Of a DNA stretch of 64,000 nt, positions 16,972 through 25,275 are shown in pieces; the first letter of the stretch is position 1; the number at the start of each line of letters is the position of its first letter. The stretch covers positions 372,001 to 436,000 of the forward strand of contig NZ_BAAAXV010000005.1 in NCBI RefSeq assembly GCF_039535785.1, written 5' to 3'. The notes below the pieces were generated by a model. That model had not been told where the DNA came from, did no database searches, and saw only the letters and a list, made by a program, of their open reading frames with translations. The DNA comes from Nonomuraea helvata. GTDB lineage: Bacteria > Actinomycetota > Actinomycetes > Streptosporangiales > Streptosporangiaceae. The position numbers were made by a program, and so were the translations under genes.

Positions 16972-17676
16972 TCAGCCGGTGCGGCCGATCGGGGTCGAGC
17001 CGGGCGCCGGGTGGGGCTGCTGCGGTGAGAACGCGTGCACGGTGCCGGGCTCGGCGGCCCGGGGAGCGCGGGCGGCGCGCTGCAGCCGCGTCAGCTCGCG
17101 TACCGTGCCCGCGCAGAGCAGGGCGGCCACCGCCGAGCAGGCGAGCTCCAGCACGCCCACCCCCGTCAGGCCGCCGGCGGACGAGGCGAGCGGCACCCGG
17201 ATCGTGATGAGCGCGAGCGTGGCCAGCCAGGTCAGCCACCACGCCGCCAGCATCGCCACCCACCGCCCCCGGCGCCCCGCGGGCGGCCTGGTGCCGTGCC
17301 ACACCTCGTCCAGCAGCACCACGGGCGCCACCAGGTTGACGCCGGGGATCAACCAGGCGGCGGCCACGGGACCGGAGGTCGCCGAGCGGTCGTTGGCCTG
17401 CCTGGCCCGCACGAGCCACGTCACGTAGGCGGCGGCCGCCGCTATCGAGGTGCCCGCCACCAGCATCAGGAGCACCGCGAACGCCGTCACCGCCCCCACC
17501 ACGGCCTCCGCGTCGGCCCCCTGCGGGCGGCCCCCGAAGGCGGCGAGCTGGGCGGCGAGGTGACGGCCACGGATCTGCTCGAAGATCACGAGGGCACCGA
17601 GGGAGATGACCTGGGCGGCAAGCGTCACATATACGGCAAAGGCGGCTCTTGTCGGTGGTGCCTGTGTGTAGCGCAC
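16972..17676 (-). CDS. DUF4328 membrane protein
   Basis: About 234 residues with four predicted membrane segments, roughly at 13-35, 60-85, 135-155 and 165-190. The family signature around WLIPGVNLVAPVVLLDEVWHG marks it as DUF4328, a membrane family common in Streptomyces relatives with no known function. The C-terminal 40 residues are proline-rich and cytoplasmic or disordered. I use GTG at 17676 because GGGGGAG lies 6 nt upstream; ATG at 17697 has no site. Confidence 0.75.
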   Translation of the reverse strand: MRYTQAPPTRAAFAVYVTLAAQVISLGALVIFEQIRGRHLAAQLAAFGGRPQGADAEAVVGAVTAFAVLLMLVAGTSIAAAAAYVTWLVRARQANDRSATSGPVAAAWLIPGVNLVAPVVLLDEVWHGTRPPAGRRGRWVAMLAAWWLTWLATLALITIRVPLASSAGGLTGVGVLELACSAVAALLCAGTVRELTRLQRAARAPRAAEPGTVHAFSPQQPHPAPGSTPIGRTG

Positions 17677-17743
17677 GTTGTTCTCCCCCCGGGCCATGCG
17701 CTGAGGTTCTGATTCACTTTTATCCCGGGAGCCCCGCTGCTAA

Positions 17744-18391
17744 TCAGCTCACGACACCGGATTCCCACGCCCAAGCTGCGATTTCAACTCGATTGCGGAC
17801 ACCGAGCTTGGCGAAGATGCTGCCCAGGTGCGTCTTCACCGTGGAGAGCGACACGAACAGCTCCGCGGCCACCTCCTGGTTGGTGCGGCCCCTGGCGATC
17901 AGGCGCACGACGTCCAGCTCGCGGTCGGTCAGCGGGTCGTTCATGGCAGGCACGGCCCGCTTGGGCTGGGCCAGGTGCTGCAGCAGCCGTACCGTCACCG
18001 ACGGGGACACCAGCGCGTCGCCCGCCGCGGCGGCCCTGACCGCCTCGATCAGCAGCGTGGGGCCGCTGTCCTTGAGCAGGAAGCCGGTCGCACCGGAGCG
18101 CAGGGCTCCGTAGACGTACTCGTCCAGGTCGAACGTGGTGACGATGACCACCCGCAGGGGGTTCTCCACGCCGGGACCCGCCAGCGCCCGGGTCACCTCA
18201 AGCCCGTCGAGCTTGGGCATCCTGATGTCGAGCAGGCACACGTCCGGCCTGAGCCGCCTGGCCTCGGACACCGCCTCGGCGCCGTCGGCCACCGCGGCGA
18301 CGACCTCCATGTCCGGTTGAGCGGCCAAAATCATCTGGAAGCCGGTTCGTACCAGTTGCTGGTCATCGGCGATGAGAACCCGAATAGTCAC
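17744..18391 (-). CDS. NarL/LuxR-type response regulator
   Basis: A 215-residue two-component regulator. The receiver domain (1-120) has the acidic pair D9-D10, phosphoacceptor D55 in CLLDIRMPKLDG, and the switch T/K residues in VTTFD and LLKD. A LuxR-type HTH follows at about 150-210 (LTDRELDVVRLIARGRTNQEVAAELFVSLSTVKTH). The start is GTG at 18391. No cognate kinase lies beside it. It is divergent from the FtsX-type ABC exporter 93 nt away, which makes that exporter a plausible target. Confidence 0.9.
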   Translation of the reverse strand: MTIRVLIADDQQLVRTGFQMILAAQPDMEVVAAVADGAEAVSEARRLRPDVCLLDIRMPKLDGLEVTRALAGPGVENPLRVVIVTTFDLDEYVYGALRSGATGFLLKDSGPTLLIEAVRAAAAGDALVSPSVTVRLLQHLAQPKRAVPAMNDPLTDRELDVVRLIARGRTNQEVAAELFVSLSTVKTHLGSIFAKLGVRNRVEIAAWAWESGVVS

Positions 18392-18483
18392 GACCCCAAC
18401 TCTAAGGATCGTCCGTTCGGCCGAGGCGGAAATGGTCGCACGGCCGATCCGCCGCCCCCTGCCGCGCCGGAAGTCTGTACGTC

Positions 18484-19164
18484 ATGAACGACGTACTTGT
18501 TGGACGGACCCTGACCAAGAGGTTCGGGCAGACGGTCGCCCTGGGCGGCGTGGACATCACCGTACGGACCGGCGAAGCCGTGGCGATCATGGGGCCGAGC
18601 GGTTCCGGCAAGTCGACCCTGCTGCACTGCCTGGCCGGGATCATGAAGCCGGACGCGGGCGAGGTGCACCTGCTCGGCCAGCGCATCGACGCGATGGGCG
18701 AGCGCAAGCGCAGCGCGCTGCGGCGCACCCGCTTCGGCTTCGTCTTCCAGTTCGGCCAGCTCCTGCCCGAGCTGCCCGCGGAGGAGAACGTGGCGCTCCC
18801 GCTCATGCTGGGCGGGGTGCCGAGGGTCCAGGCGGTACGCCAGGCGCGCGAGTGGTTCGCGCCCCTCGGCCTGCACTCCATGGAGACCAGGCGGCCGGGT
18901 GAGCTGTCCGGCGGGCAGGCTCAGCGGGTGGCCATCGCGAGGGCGCTGGTCACCAAGCCGGCCGTGGTGTTCGCCGACGAGCCCACGGGGGCGCTCGACC
19001 AGCGGACCGGGCAGGACACGATGCGGCTGCTCGTGGAGGCGACCAAGCACAACCACGCCTGCCTGATCGTCGTCACCCACGACCCGAACGTGGCCGCCTG
19101 GTGCGACCGCACGGTCGAGGTCCGTGACGGACAGCTCATGACCGCGAGCGGGGTGCGCGCGTGA
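18484..19164 (+). CDS. ABC transporter ATP-binding protein (LolD/MacB type)
   Basis: A 226-residue ATPase with Walker A GPSGSGKST at 37-45, Q-loop in FGFVFQFGQLLPE, signature LSGGQAQRVAIARAL and Walker B VVFADEPTGALD, plus the H-loop in VVTHDPNV. The sequence belongs to the LolD/MacB group that drives FtsX-type permeases. The next gene, which overlaps by 4 nt as GTGA, encodes that permease. Substrate unknown; antimicrobial peptide or lipoprotein-like export are common roles of this group. Confidence 0.93.
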   Translation: MNDVLVGRTLTKRFGQTVALGGVDITVRTGEAVAIMGPSGSGKSTLLHCLAGIMKPDAGEVHLLGQRIDAMGERKRSALRRTRFGFVFQFGQLLPELPAEENVALPLMLGGVPRVQAVRQAREWFAPLGLHSMETRRPGELSGGQAQRVAIARALVTKPAVVFADEPTGALDQRTGQDTMRLLVEATKHNHACLIVVTHDPNVAAWCDRTVEVRDGQLMTASGVRA

Positions 19165-21107
19165 ACCTCGACCTGACCTGGCGGCTGCTCAAGGGCGCCG
19201 GCCGCAAGGGGATGCTGGGCACCTGGCTCACGCTGGGCGCCGTCGCCGTCTCCACGGCGCTGCTGCTGTTCGCCGTGGCCGCGAACTACGCCTTCGAGGC
19301 CAGGGCCGACCGCGGCGCCTGGCGCAATCCCGTACCCGCCAAGGAAGGCGCGGTCGCGATCGAGGCGGCCCGCTTCGACTTCGTCGGCGAGCGGGCGATC
19401 ACGGTCGTCGACCTGGCCGCGCTCAAGAACGGGGTGCACGCGCCGCCCGGGCTGCCCCGCTTCCCCGCTCCCGGCGAGGTGTGGCTCTCCCCCGCGCTGG
19501 CCGAGCTGGCCAAGGAGCTCCCGGCGGACCAGCTCGCCAAGCGCTACCCCGACCCCAAGGGCGTGCTGGGCGACGAGGCGCTGGTCTATCCGGACGAGCT
19601 GGTCGCTGTCGTCGGCCACAAGCCGGACGCGCCCGAGATGACGGCGCCGCGCAGCGACGACTGGATCATCGGCAAGGGCCCGGCCCGGGTGGCCGATCTC
19701 GCGGGCGCCCCGTCGGAGGACTCCGAGGCGTACCGCGTGCTCACGCTGATCGCGAGCGTGCTCATGGTGGTGCCGCTGCTGGTGTTCGGGGGCGCGGCGG
19801 CCAGGCTCACGGTCGCCCGGCGTGACCAGCGGCTGGCGACGTTGCGGCTGGTGGGCGCGACGCCGGGCCAGGTGGTCGGTATGACGGTGGCCGAGGCGGC
19901 GATCGTCGCGCTGGCGGGCGCGCTGCTCGGCACCGTCGGCTACGCGGTCGCCGCGCCGCTGCTGGCCCGCATCCCGATCGCGGGCGGCCCGTCGTTCGTC
20001 TCCGACCTGTTCCCCTCCCCGCTGATCCTGGCCGCGCTGCTGGTGGCGGTGCCGCTGCTGGTGGGCCTGTCCGCGGTGGCGGGGCTGCGGCGGGTCGTGG
20101 TGAGCCCGCTCGGGGTGGCCAAGCGCGAGACGCCGCCCGGCATGCGGTTCCTGCGAGTGATCGTCCTGCTGGCCGTGCTGGCGGTGTTCCCGATGCTGAC
20201 CAGGGGAACCAGCGCCGCGCTCGTGGCGGCGGCGCTCGGGCTGGCGTTCCTGTGCGTCAATCTGGCCGGCCCGTGGGTGGTCGGCATGATCGGCCGGATC
20301 ACCGCCCGCAGCGCCCGGGCGCCCGCGCGGCTGCTGGCGGGCCGCCGGCTGGTCGACGATCCGCGCTCCGCCTGGCGTACGGTGAGCGGCGTCGCGCTGA
20401 CCGGCTTCGTCGCGGGCTTCCTCGGCCTGCTCAGCCCCGGTGTGTTCGAGGACGGCCAGGCGCCTCCCCAGCTCCGGATCTCCGCGCCCGCCGCGCAGGG
20501 GGCGGCCGTCGCCGACCAGGCCCGCGACCGGCTGCGGGCGGCCGGGATCACCGCGTCGGTGAAGGCCACCGGACGGTCCTCAGCGCCCGTCGTGGTCGCC
20601 GCCCTGGGCAGTTCCGCCGACACGGCCACGATCGACCGGGCACGCACCGCGCTCGCCGGGCTCGTCCCCGGGCGTACCCCGACGACGGAGACCGACGACG
20701 GGCGGTTCGGCATCCAGATCCTCTCCGACGTCCGGGTGGGCACGATCGTGGTGCTCTCGGTGTCGTTCCTGGTGGCCATCGCCAGCTCGGGGATCACGGC
20801 CGCGTCGTCCGTGCTGGACCGGCGGCAGACGTACGGGCTGCTGCGGCTGGCGGGCACGCCGCTGGAGGTGCTCGATCGGGCACGGCGGGCGGAGACGCTC
20901 ATCCCGCTGACGGTGATGGGGGGCGGGGCGATCCTGGTGGGGGTGTTCTGCGCGGTGCCGTTCATGATCGGCGGGATGAGCATGGTGGGTGTTCTCACGC
21001 TGGTGGGCTGCGTCGTCGTGGGCTTCGCCGGTGTGATCGCCGCCGGGGCTCTGAGTCGGCCCCTGCTCCGCTCGGTGACCGCCGACCCGGCCCCGCGCCC
21101 GGACTGA
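19161..21107 (+). CDS. FtsX-like ABC transporter permease
   Basis: A 648-residue permease starting with GTG at 19161 inside the ATPase stop. One N-terminal membrane segment (about 18-42) is followed by an extracytoplasmic region to about 190. Two FtsX-type helical blocks appear at about 195-320 and 530-640, with a further membrane pair near 330-375 and a second soluble region at 425-520. This MacB-like layout suggests mechanotransmission or efflux rather than classical import. It pairs with the upstream ATPase; the divergent NarL-type regulator may control both. Confidence 0.88.
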   Translation: MNLDLTWRLLKGAGRKGMLGTWLTLGAVAVSTALLLFAVAANYAFEARADRGAWRNPVPAKEGAVAIEAARFDFVGERAITVVDLAALKNGVHAPPGLPRFPAPGEVWLSPALAELAKELPADQLAKRYPDPKGVLGDEALVYPDELVAVVGHKPDAPEMTAPRSDDWIIGKGPARVADLAGAPSEDSEAYRVLTLIASVLMVVPLLVFGGAAARLTVARRDQRLATLRLVGATPGQVVGMTVAEAAIVALAGALLGTVGYAVAAPLLARIPIAGGPSFVSDLFPSPLILAALLVAVPLLVGLSAVAGLRRVVVSPLGVAKRETPPGMRFLRVIVLLAVLAVFPMLTRGTSAALVAAALGLAFLCVNLAGPWVVGMIGRITARSARAPARLLAGRRLVDDPRSAWRTVSGVALTGFVAGFLGLLSPGVFEDGQAPPQLRISAPAAQGAAVADQARDRLRAAGITASVKATGRSSAPVVVAALGSSADTATIDRARTALAGLVPGRTPTTETDDGRFGIQILSDVRVGTIVVLSVSFLVAIASSGITAASSVLDRRQTYGLLRLAGTPLEVLDRARRAETLIPLTVMGGGAILVGVFCAVPFMIGGMSMVGVLTLVGCVVVGFAGVIAAGALSRPLLRSVTADPAPRPD

Positions 21108-21133
21108 CGCGCCCGCCACCGCCCCACGCCTCA

Positions 21134-21156
21134 CCGCCCCGGTGCGGGGAAGGCGG
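21134..21156. terminator. Possible bidirectional terminator between convergent genes
   Basis: A GC-only hairpin, CCGCC-type outer arms with CCCC/GGGG near the loop, fills the gap between the permease stop and the dnaE2 stop. It has no U-tract, so this is only a positional guess. Confidence 0.35.
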
Positions 21157-21160
21157 CGCG

Positions 21161-24100
21161 TCAGGCCGCTGTGGGGCCGGAGCTGCCGGGGCTGGCGTGC
21201 CAGAGTCGCCTGGGCGGGTCGGTGACGGCGGGGCCGAGGTCGGAGTAGGGCGAGAGGCGGAAGCCGTTGGCGTACTCGATCTTGCGGCCCGTCACCCCCG
21301 CCGCCTTGGCCGCCGGCTCGGCGAGGAGCGCGCGGACCGCCTCGATGCCCTCGGCCCGCCAGAGCCTTTCCAGGTCCGCCAGGTTCCAGCAGTCCACCGC
21401 CCGCAGCGACACCGCCCGCGTCCCCGTGCGCCTGACCACCCCCTTGGCCAGCATGAGCCACGAGCCGAACACCGTCGCCGCACACCGTCCCTGCACCGAC
21501 TCGAAGAACGTCAGGTCGATCGGCCCTGTCGAGTCGTCGAGCGTGGTGAAGATGACCCGCTGCCCCGAGCGCACGGCAGGCGTCTGCGTGGCCACCTTGA
21601 CCCCCGCGACCAGCACCACCGCTCCGTTGCGCTGCTTCAGGAGATCTCTGGAACGTACCACCGCGAGCCCGTCGAGCAGCTCGTCGTAGAAGCTGATGAC
21701 GTGGCGGCTGATGTCGATGCCCAGGATCTCCAGCTCTGCCTCGACCATCTCCGTCTCCGTCATCTCGGGCAGCTCCCCCGGCGGCAGGTGCTCGGTGAAG
21801 CCCAGCGGGAGCTGCACCGACGGCTCCGCCGCGCCGGCGGGCCGCGAGGCGTAGCGCCTGGAGGCGGGCGCGCCCGACCGCACGCCGATCGACGAGCCCC
21901 GCTCGAGCGTCCCCACCTGGGCGATCAGGTCGCGGCGGGTCAGCTCGCCCGGACGCCAGCGGGGCCCGCCCGGGTGCAGGTCGTGGAGCGCGTCGAGCCC
22001 GCCGACCTGGACGATCCGCTCGATCGTCGGCCGGGAGGGCCGGGCACGGTCCCAGAAGTCGGCCAGCGACGTGTACGGCTGCCCGGCGACCATGCGCTCG
22101 ACCTCGGCCTCGCTCACCCCCTTGACCGCCGAGAACGGCACCCGCAGCGCGTACCCCTTGCCGATCTCGCCGATCCTGAACTCCTTGCGCACCGGGGTGG
22201 AGGCGCCCTTCAGCGAGGAGGGACGCACGCGCAGCCCGAGCCGCTCCACCTGCCAGTCCTTGCCCGACTTGTTGATGTCGAGCGGCAGGATCTTGATCCC
22301 GCACTGCCTGGCCTCGTCGATGATGACGCGCGGCGGGTACATGCCCGGCTCGTGCGTGAGCACCCCGGCGAAGAACGCCGCCGCGTGGTGCCGCTTGAGC
22401 CAGGCCGACTGGTACGTGGGCAGCGCGAACGCCGCCGCGTGCGCCTTGCAGAAGCCGAAGGCCCCGAACGCGTCCAGCACCTGCCAGGCGCGCTCGACGG
22501 CCGCGTCGTCGAAGCCGTTGGCCCTGGCCATGGGCACGAACGTCTTGCGCACCAGCTCCCGCCCCTCCGGCGTGGCCAGCGTGCGCCGCAGCATCTCGGC
22601 GAACGACAGGTCCCGCCCCGTCATCACCTCGATGATCCTGAGCACCTGCTCGTGGAAGACCACGACGCCGTGCGTCTCCTTCAGCGCGTCCCGCAGCCTC
22701 TCGTGCGGGTAGTTCGGCTTCCGCCACCCGTGCCTGGCCTCCAGGTAGGGGGTGACCATGTCGGAGTTGACCGGGCCCGGCCTGAACAGCGAGATGTCCA
22801 CGATCAGGTCGTGCATCCTGCGCGGCTCCAGCTTGGCGACCAGCTCGCGCTGCCCCGGAGACTCGATCTGGAAGCAGCCGAGGGTGCGGCTGGCGCAGAT
22901 CATGTCGTAGGTGTCCTGGTCGTCGTGCGGCACGTACTGGACGCCGGACTCGTCGCCGCTCTGGCTGTCCAGCTCGACCACGACGTCGTCCACCCGCTTG
23001 ATCTCGCTCAGCGCGTACGCCATCGCGGACTGCATCCGCACGCCCAGCACGTCGAGCTTGAGCAGCCCGGCCTCCTCCACGTCGTCCTTGTCGAACTGCG
23101 ACATCGGGAAGTCCAGCAGGCTGCGCTCCACCGGGGTCCTGTCCCGCAGGCCCCCGTTGCCGACCAGCACGCCGCACGGGTGCAGCGCGATGTGCCTGGG
23201 CAGCCCGTCGAGCTTCTCCGCCAGCCGGAACACCCGGTCGAGCCCCGCCTCGCCGAGCCGGCTCTCGCGCAGTTCGGGCAGGTCGTGGAGGGACGCGGTG
23301 ATCTGCTTGGCCCTGATGTGCGGGAACGCCTTCGCGATGGCGTCGATCTCGTGCGGCGGCAGGCCCATGGCCCCCGCGACGTCGCGGATGGCGCTGCGCG
23401 CCCGGTAGGTCTCCATCATGGACACGCAGGCCACGCGGGCCTCGCCGTACTGCTCGAAGATGGCCTTGTAGCAGTCGAGGCGGCGGGCCGACTCCACGTC
23501 CACGTCGATGTCGGGCAGCCCGACGCGGCCCTCCGACAGGAAGCGCTCCATGAGCAGGCCGTGGTCGATGGGGTTCACCTCGCCGATGCCGATGAGGTAG
23601 TTGACCAGGCTGCCCGCGCCCGAGCCGCGGATGGCGCAGCGGATGCCCCTGCCGCGGATCATGTCGGTGATGCCGGCCACGGCGATGAAGTATCCGGACA
23701 GGCGCTTGCGCTCGATGATGGCCATCTCGTCCCTGAGGCGCCGCCTGGCCTCGCCGGAGCGGTCGAGGCCGCGCCTGATCAGCCCGTCCTCCACCCGGTG
23801 GCGCAGCAGCGGCACCGGGTCGCGGCCGATCTCGGGCAGGTGCAGGTTGGGCGGGTCGCTCCGCAGCGCGAGCAGCTCGACCGGCTCCACCGCGCACGCC
23901 TCGGCCAGCCGCCTGGTCGTGAACAGCAGCCGCGCCACCCGCTCCTGGTCCGCGCCGCAGACCTTGGTCGCCACCTGCCACATCTCCTTGGTGCTCTTGA
24001 GATAGGCGTGGGAGGTCATGCGGTCGAGGTGGCGCGGGTGCAGCGGGACGAGCTGGCGGGCCGCGTCGAGCACGTCGCCGACCTGGTGGTCGGCCGGGTC

Positions 24101-24814
24101 GAGGTAGCGCACCGCGTTGGTCAGCACCGCCGGGACGCCCATGGACTCGGCCAGGCCGAGCATGTGCACGGCCGTGGTGGCGTCGCGGAAGCCGTACTGG
24201 TCGACCAGCTCGATCACCACGCCGGGCACCGCGGCACGCCAGAGCCCGAGCAGCGTCCTGGCCTGCTCGTCGCGCCGCTCGGCCACCGCGCGGCCCACGT
24301 CGGACCTGGGGCCGAGCAGCACCACGAGCCCGTCCTCGGCGCCGAACCCGTGGTCGCCGCCGTGCCCGTCATCGCGCCCGCCGGCCCACTCGCCGATCAG
24401 CTCGCGGCTCACCTTGGGCGTGCCGCGCTCGCCGGCGTAGTGCGCGGCCGTGACCAGGCGGGACAGCCGGGACCAGCCCTTGGCGCGGGCCAGCACCGTG
24501 ACACGGTCCTCGGCGTTCGGCCCGGTCTTGGGGCGGGGCGCGCGGCGTCCGGGCATGTCCAGCCCGGGCACCCCGAGCCCCGGCAGCGGCGGGAGGACGT
24601 CGAGCGCCAGGTTGACGCCGAAGACCGCGGAGATCCCGGCGTCCGCGCACGCCTGGGCGTGCTTGACCGCGCCGTAGAGGCCGTCGCGGTCGGTCAGCGC
24701 GAGGATGTCCATCCCGTGCTCGACCGCCCGGCTCACCAGCGCCTGCGGGAAGGCCGTGCCGTAGCGCATGGAGTACGCGGAGCAGACGCTGAGGTGCGGG
24801 AACGGCGGCGCCAT
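21161..24814 (-). CDS. dnaE2: Error-prone DNA polymerase III alpha subunit DnaE2
   Basis: About 1217 residues, a C-family polymerase of the DnaE2/ImuC type used in damage tolerance. The palm motif PDIDVDVE near 432-439 carries catalytic aspartates, and AIRGSGAGSLVNYLIGIGEVNP precedes it. Finger and OB-type regions follow (VVLVAGVKVATQTPA in the last third). The N-terminal PHP domain is degenerate: the usual H-x-H start reads HLSVCSAYSM and the TDHD-type loop reads LTDRDGLYG, so PHP metal chemistry is unlikely. The ATG at 24814 overlaps the DUF6504 stop by one base, which shows coupling. No imuA or imuB is adjacent. A LexA-type box lies upstream of the pair. Confidence 0.92.
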   Translation of the reverse strand: MAPPFPHLSVCSAYSMRYGTAFPQALVSRAVEHGMDILALTDRDGLYGAVKHAQACADAGISAVFGVNLALDVLPPLPGLGVPGLDMPGRRAPRPKTGPNAEDRVTVLARAKGWSRLSRLVTAAHYAGERGTPKVSRELIGEWAGGRDDGHGGDHGFGAEDGLVVLLGPRSDVGRAVAERRDEQARTLLGLWRAAVPGVVIELVDQYGFRDATTAVHMLGLAESMGVPAVLTNAVRYLDPADHQVGDVLDAARQLVPLHPRHLDRMTSHAYLKSTKEMWQVATKVCGADQERVARLLFTTRRLAEACAVEPVELLALRSDPPNLHLPEIGRDPVPLLRHRVEDGLIRRGLDRSGEARRRLRDEMAIIERKRLSGYFIAVAGITDMIRGRGIRCAIRGSGAGSLVNYLIGIGEVNPIDHGLLMERFLSEGRVGLPDIDVDVESARRLDCYKAIFEQYGEARVACVSMMETYRARSAIRDVAGAMGLPPHEIDAIAKAFPHIRAKQITASLHDLPELRESRLGEAGLDRVFRLAEKLDGLPRHIALHPCGVLVGNGGLRDRTPVERSLLDFPMSQFDKDDVEEAGLLKLDVLGVRMQSAMAYALSEIKRVDDVVVELDSQSGDESGVQYVPHDDQDTYDMICASRTLGCFQIESPGQRELVAKLEPRRMHDLIVDISLFRPGPVNSDMVTPYLEARHGWRKPNYPHERLRDALKETHGVVVFHEQVLRIIEVMTGRDLSFAEMLRRTLATPEGRELVRKTFVPMARANGFDDAAVERAWQVLDAFGAFGFCKAHAAAFALPTYQSAWLKRHHAAAFFAGVLTHEPGMYPPRVIIDEARQCGIKILPLDINKSGKDWQVERLGLRVRPSSLKGASTPVRKEFRIGEIGKGYALRVPFSAVKGVSEAEVERMVAGQPYTSLADFWDRARPSRPTIERIVQVGGLDALHDLHPGGPRWRPGELTRRDLIAQVGTLERGSSIGVRSGAPASRRYASRPAGAAEPSVQLPLGFTEHLPPGELPEMTETEMVEAELEILGIDISRHVISFYDELLDGLAVVRSRDLLKQRNGAVVLVAGVKVATQTPAVRSGQRVIFTTLDDSTGPIDLTFFESVQGRCAATVFGSWLMLAKGVVRRTGTRAVSLRAVDCWNLADLERLWRAEGIEAVRALLAEPAAKAAGVTGRKIEYANGFRLSPYSDLGPAVTDPPRRLWHASPGSSGPTAA

Positions 24815-25080
24815 CAGTCCCACGCCCTCAGGAGCAGCCAGCCGTTGCCGGCGGTGTCGTAACGCAGCTCGTACGAGCCCACCTCGCGCCCGGGGCCGGC
24901 CTCCACCCGCCAGAACTTGCGCTCGCCCGGGTCGCCGTCGCCGGTCTTCCACCACTCGCGCGCGACCACCCAGTGGTCGAGGACCCGGCGGACGAGATAG
25001 AGCCGGTCGCGCCAGACGAACTGGGTCGGCTCCCCGTCCCTGGTCCACACCTCTATCGGATCGCCATAGAGTCTGCTCAA
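24814..25080 (-). CDS. DUF6504 protein upstream of dnaE2
   Basis: An 88-residue protein rich in tryptophan and charged residues (for example VWRDRLYLVRRVLDHWVVAREWW). It resembles the DUF6504 family found next to dnaE2 and imuB in actinomycetes. The start is TTG at 25080, chosen because GGGGAG is 8 nt upstream and no ATG or GTG fits. Its stop overlaps the dnaE2 start (TGATG). Because of this coupling and the upstream SOS box, it is probably induced with dnaE2. It may help assemble the translesion mutasome; this is inference. Confidence 0.78.
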   Translation of the reverse strand: MSRLYGDPIEVWTRDGEPTQFVWRDRLYLVRRVLDHWVVAREWWKTGDGDPGERKFWRVEAGPGREVGSYELRYDTAGNGWLLLRAWD

Positions 25081-25148
25081 GACGCTTTCTCCCCGCGGCT
25101 CTGGTCGTATGCTGAGCCACCCGGGGGAAGACGGGTGTGCTTATAGGT

Positions 25149-25162
25149 CGAACATATGTTCT
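25149..25162. promoter_or_regulatory. LexA-type SOS box
   Basis: The sequence CGAACATATGTTCT matches the Gram-positive/actinobacterial SOS box (CGAAC-N4-GTTC) in all core positions. It lies 69 nt upstream of the DUF6504-dnaE2 start and 114 nt upstream of the divergent kinase start. LexA control of dnaE2 is well known in actinobacteria, so this site is likely functional. Confidence 0.85.
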
Positions 25163-25275
25163 TAAGGCGTCCCGCGCAAGTCGTGCGCCGGGGTCGCCAC
25201 CCCGGCTTCTTCCCTCGTACAGGGGCGTACACGTCCACCTGCGTGGCTCGCGGCGTATCGGTAAGCTTGCGCGGC

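Noticed and set aside
20252..24862. A 1536-codon open frame on the plus strand over dnaE2
   Set aside because: It is an antisense shadow of a high-GC gene; the translation is arginine/histidine/glycine-rich and matches no family, while dnaE2 on the other strand has all polymerase motifs.
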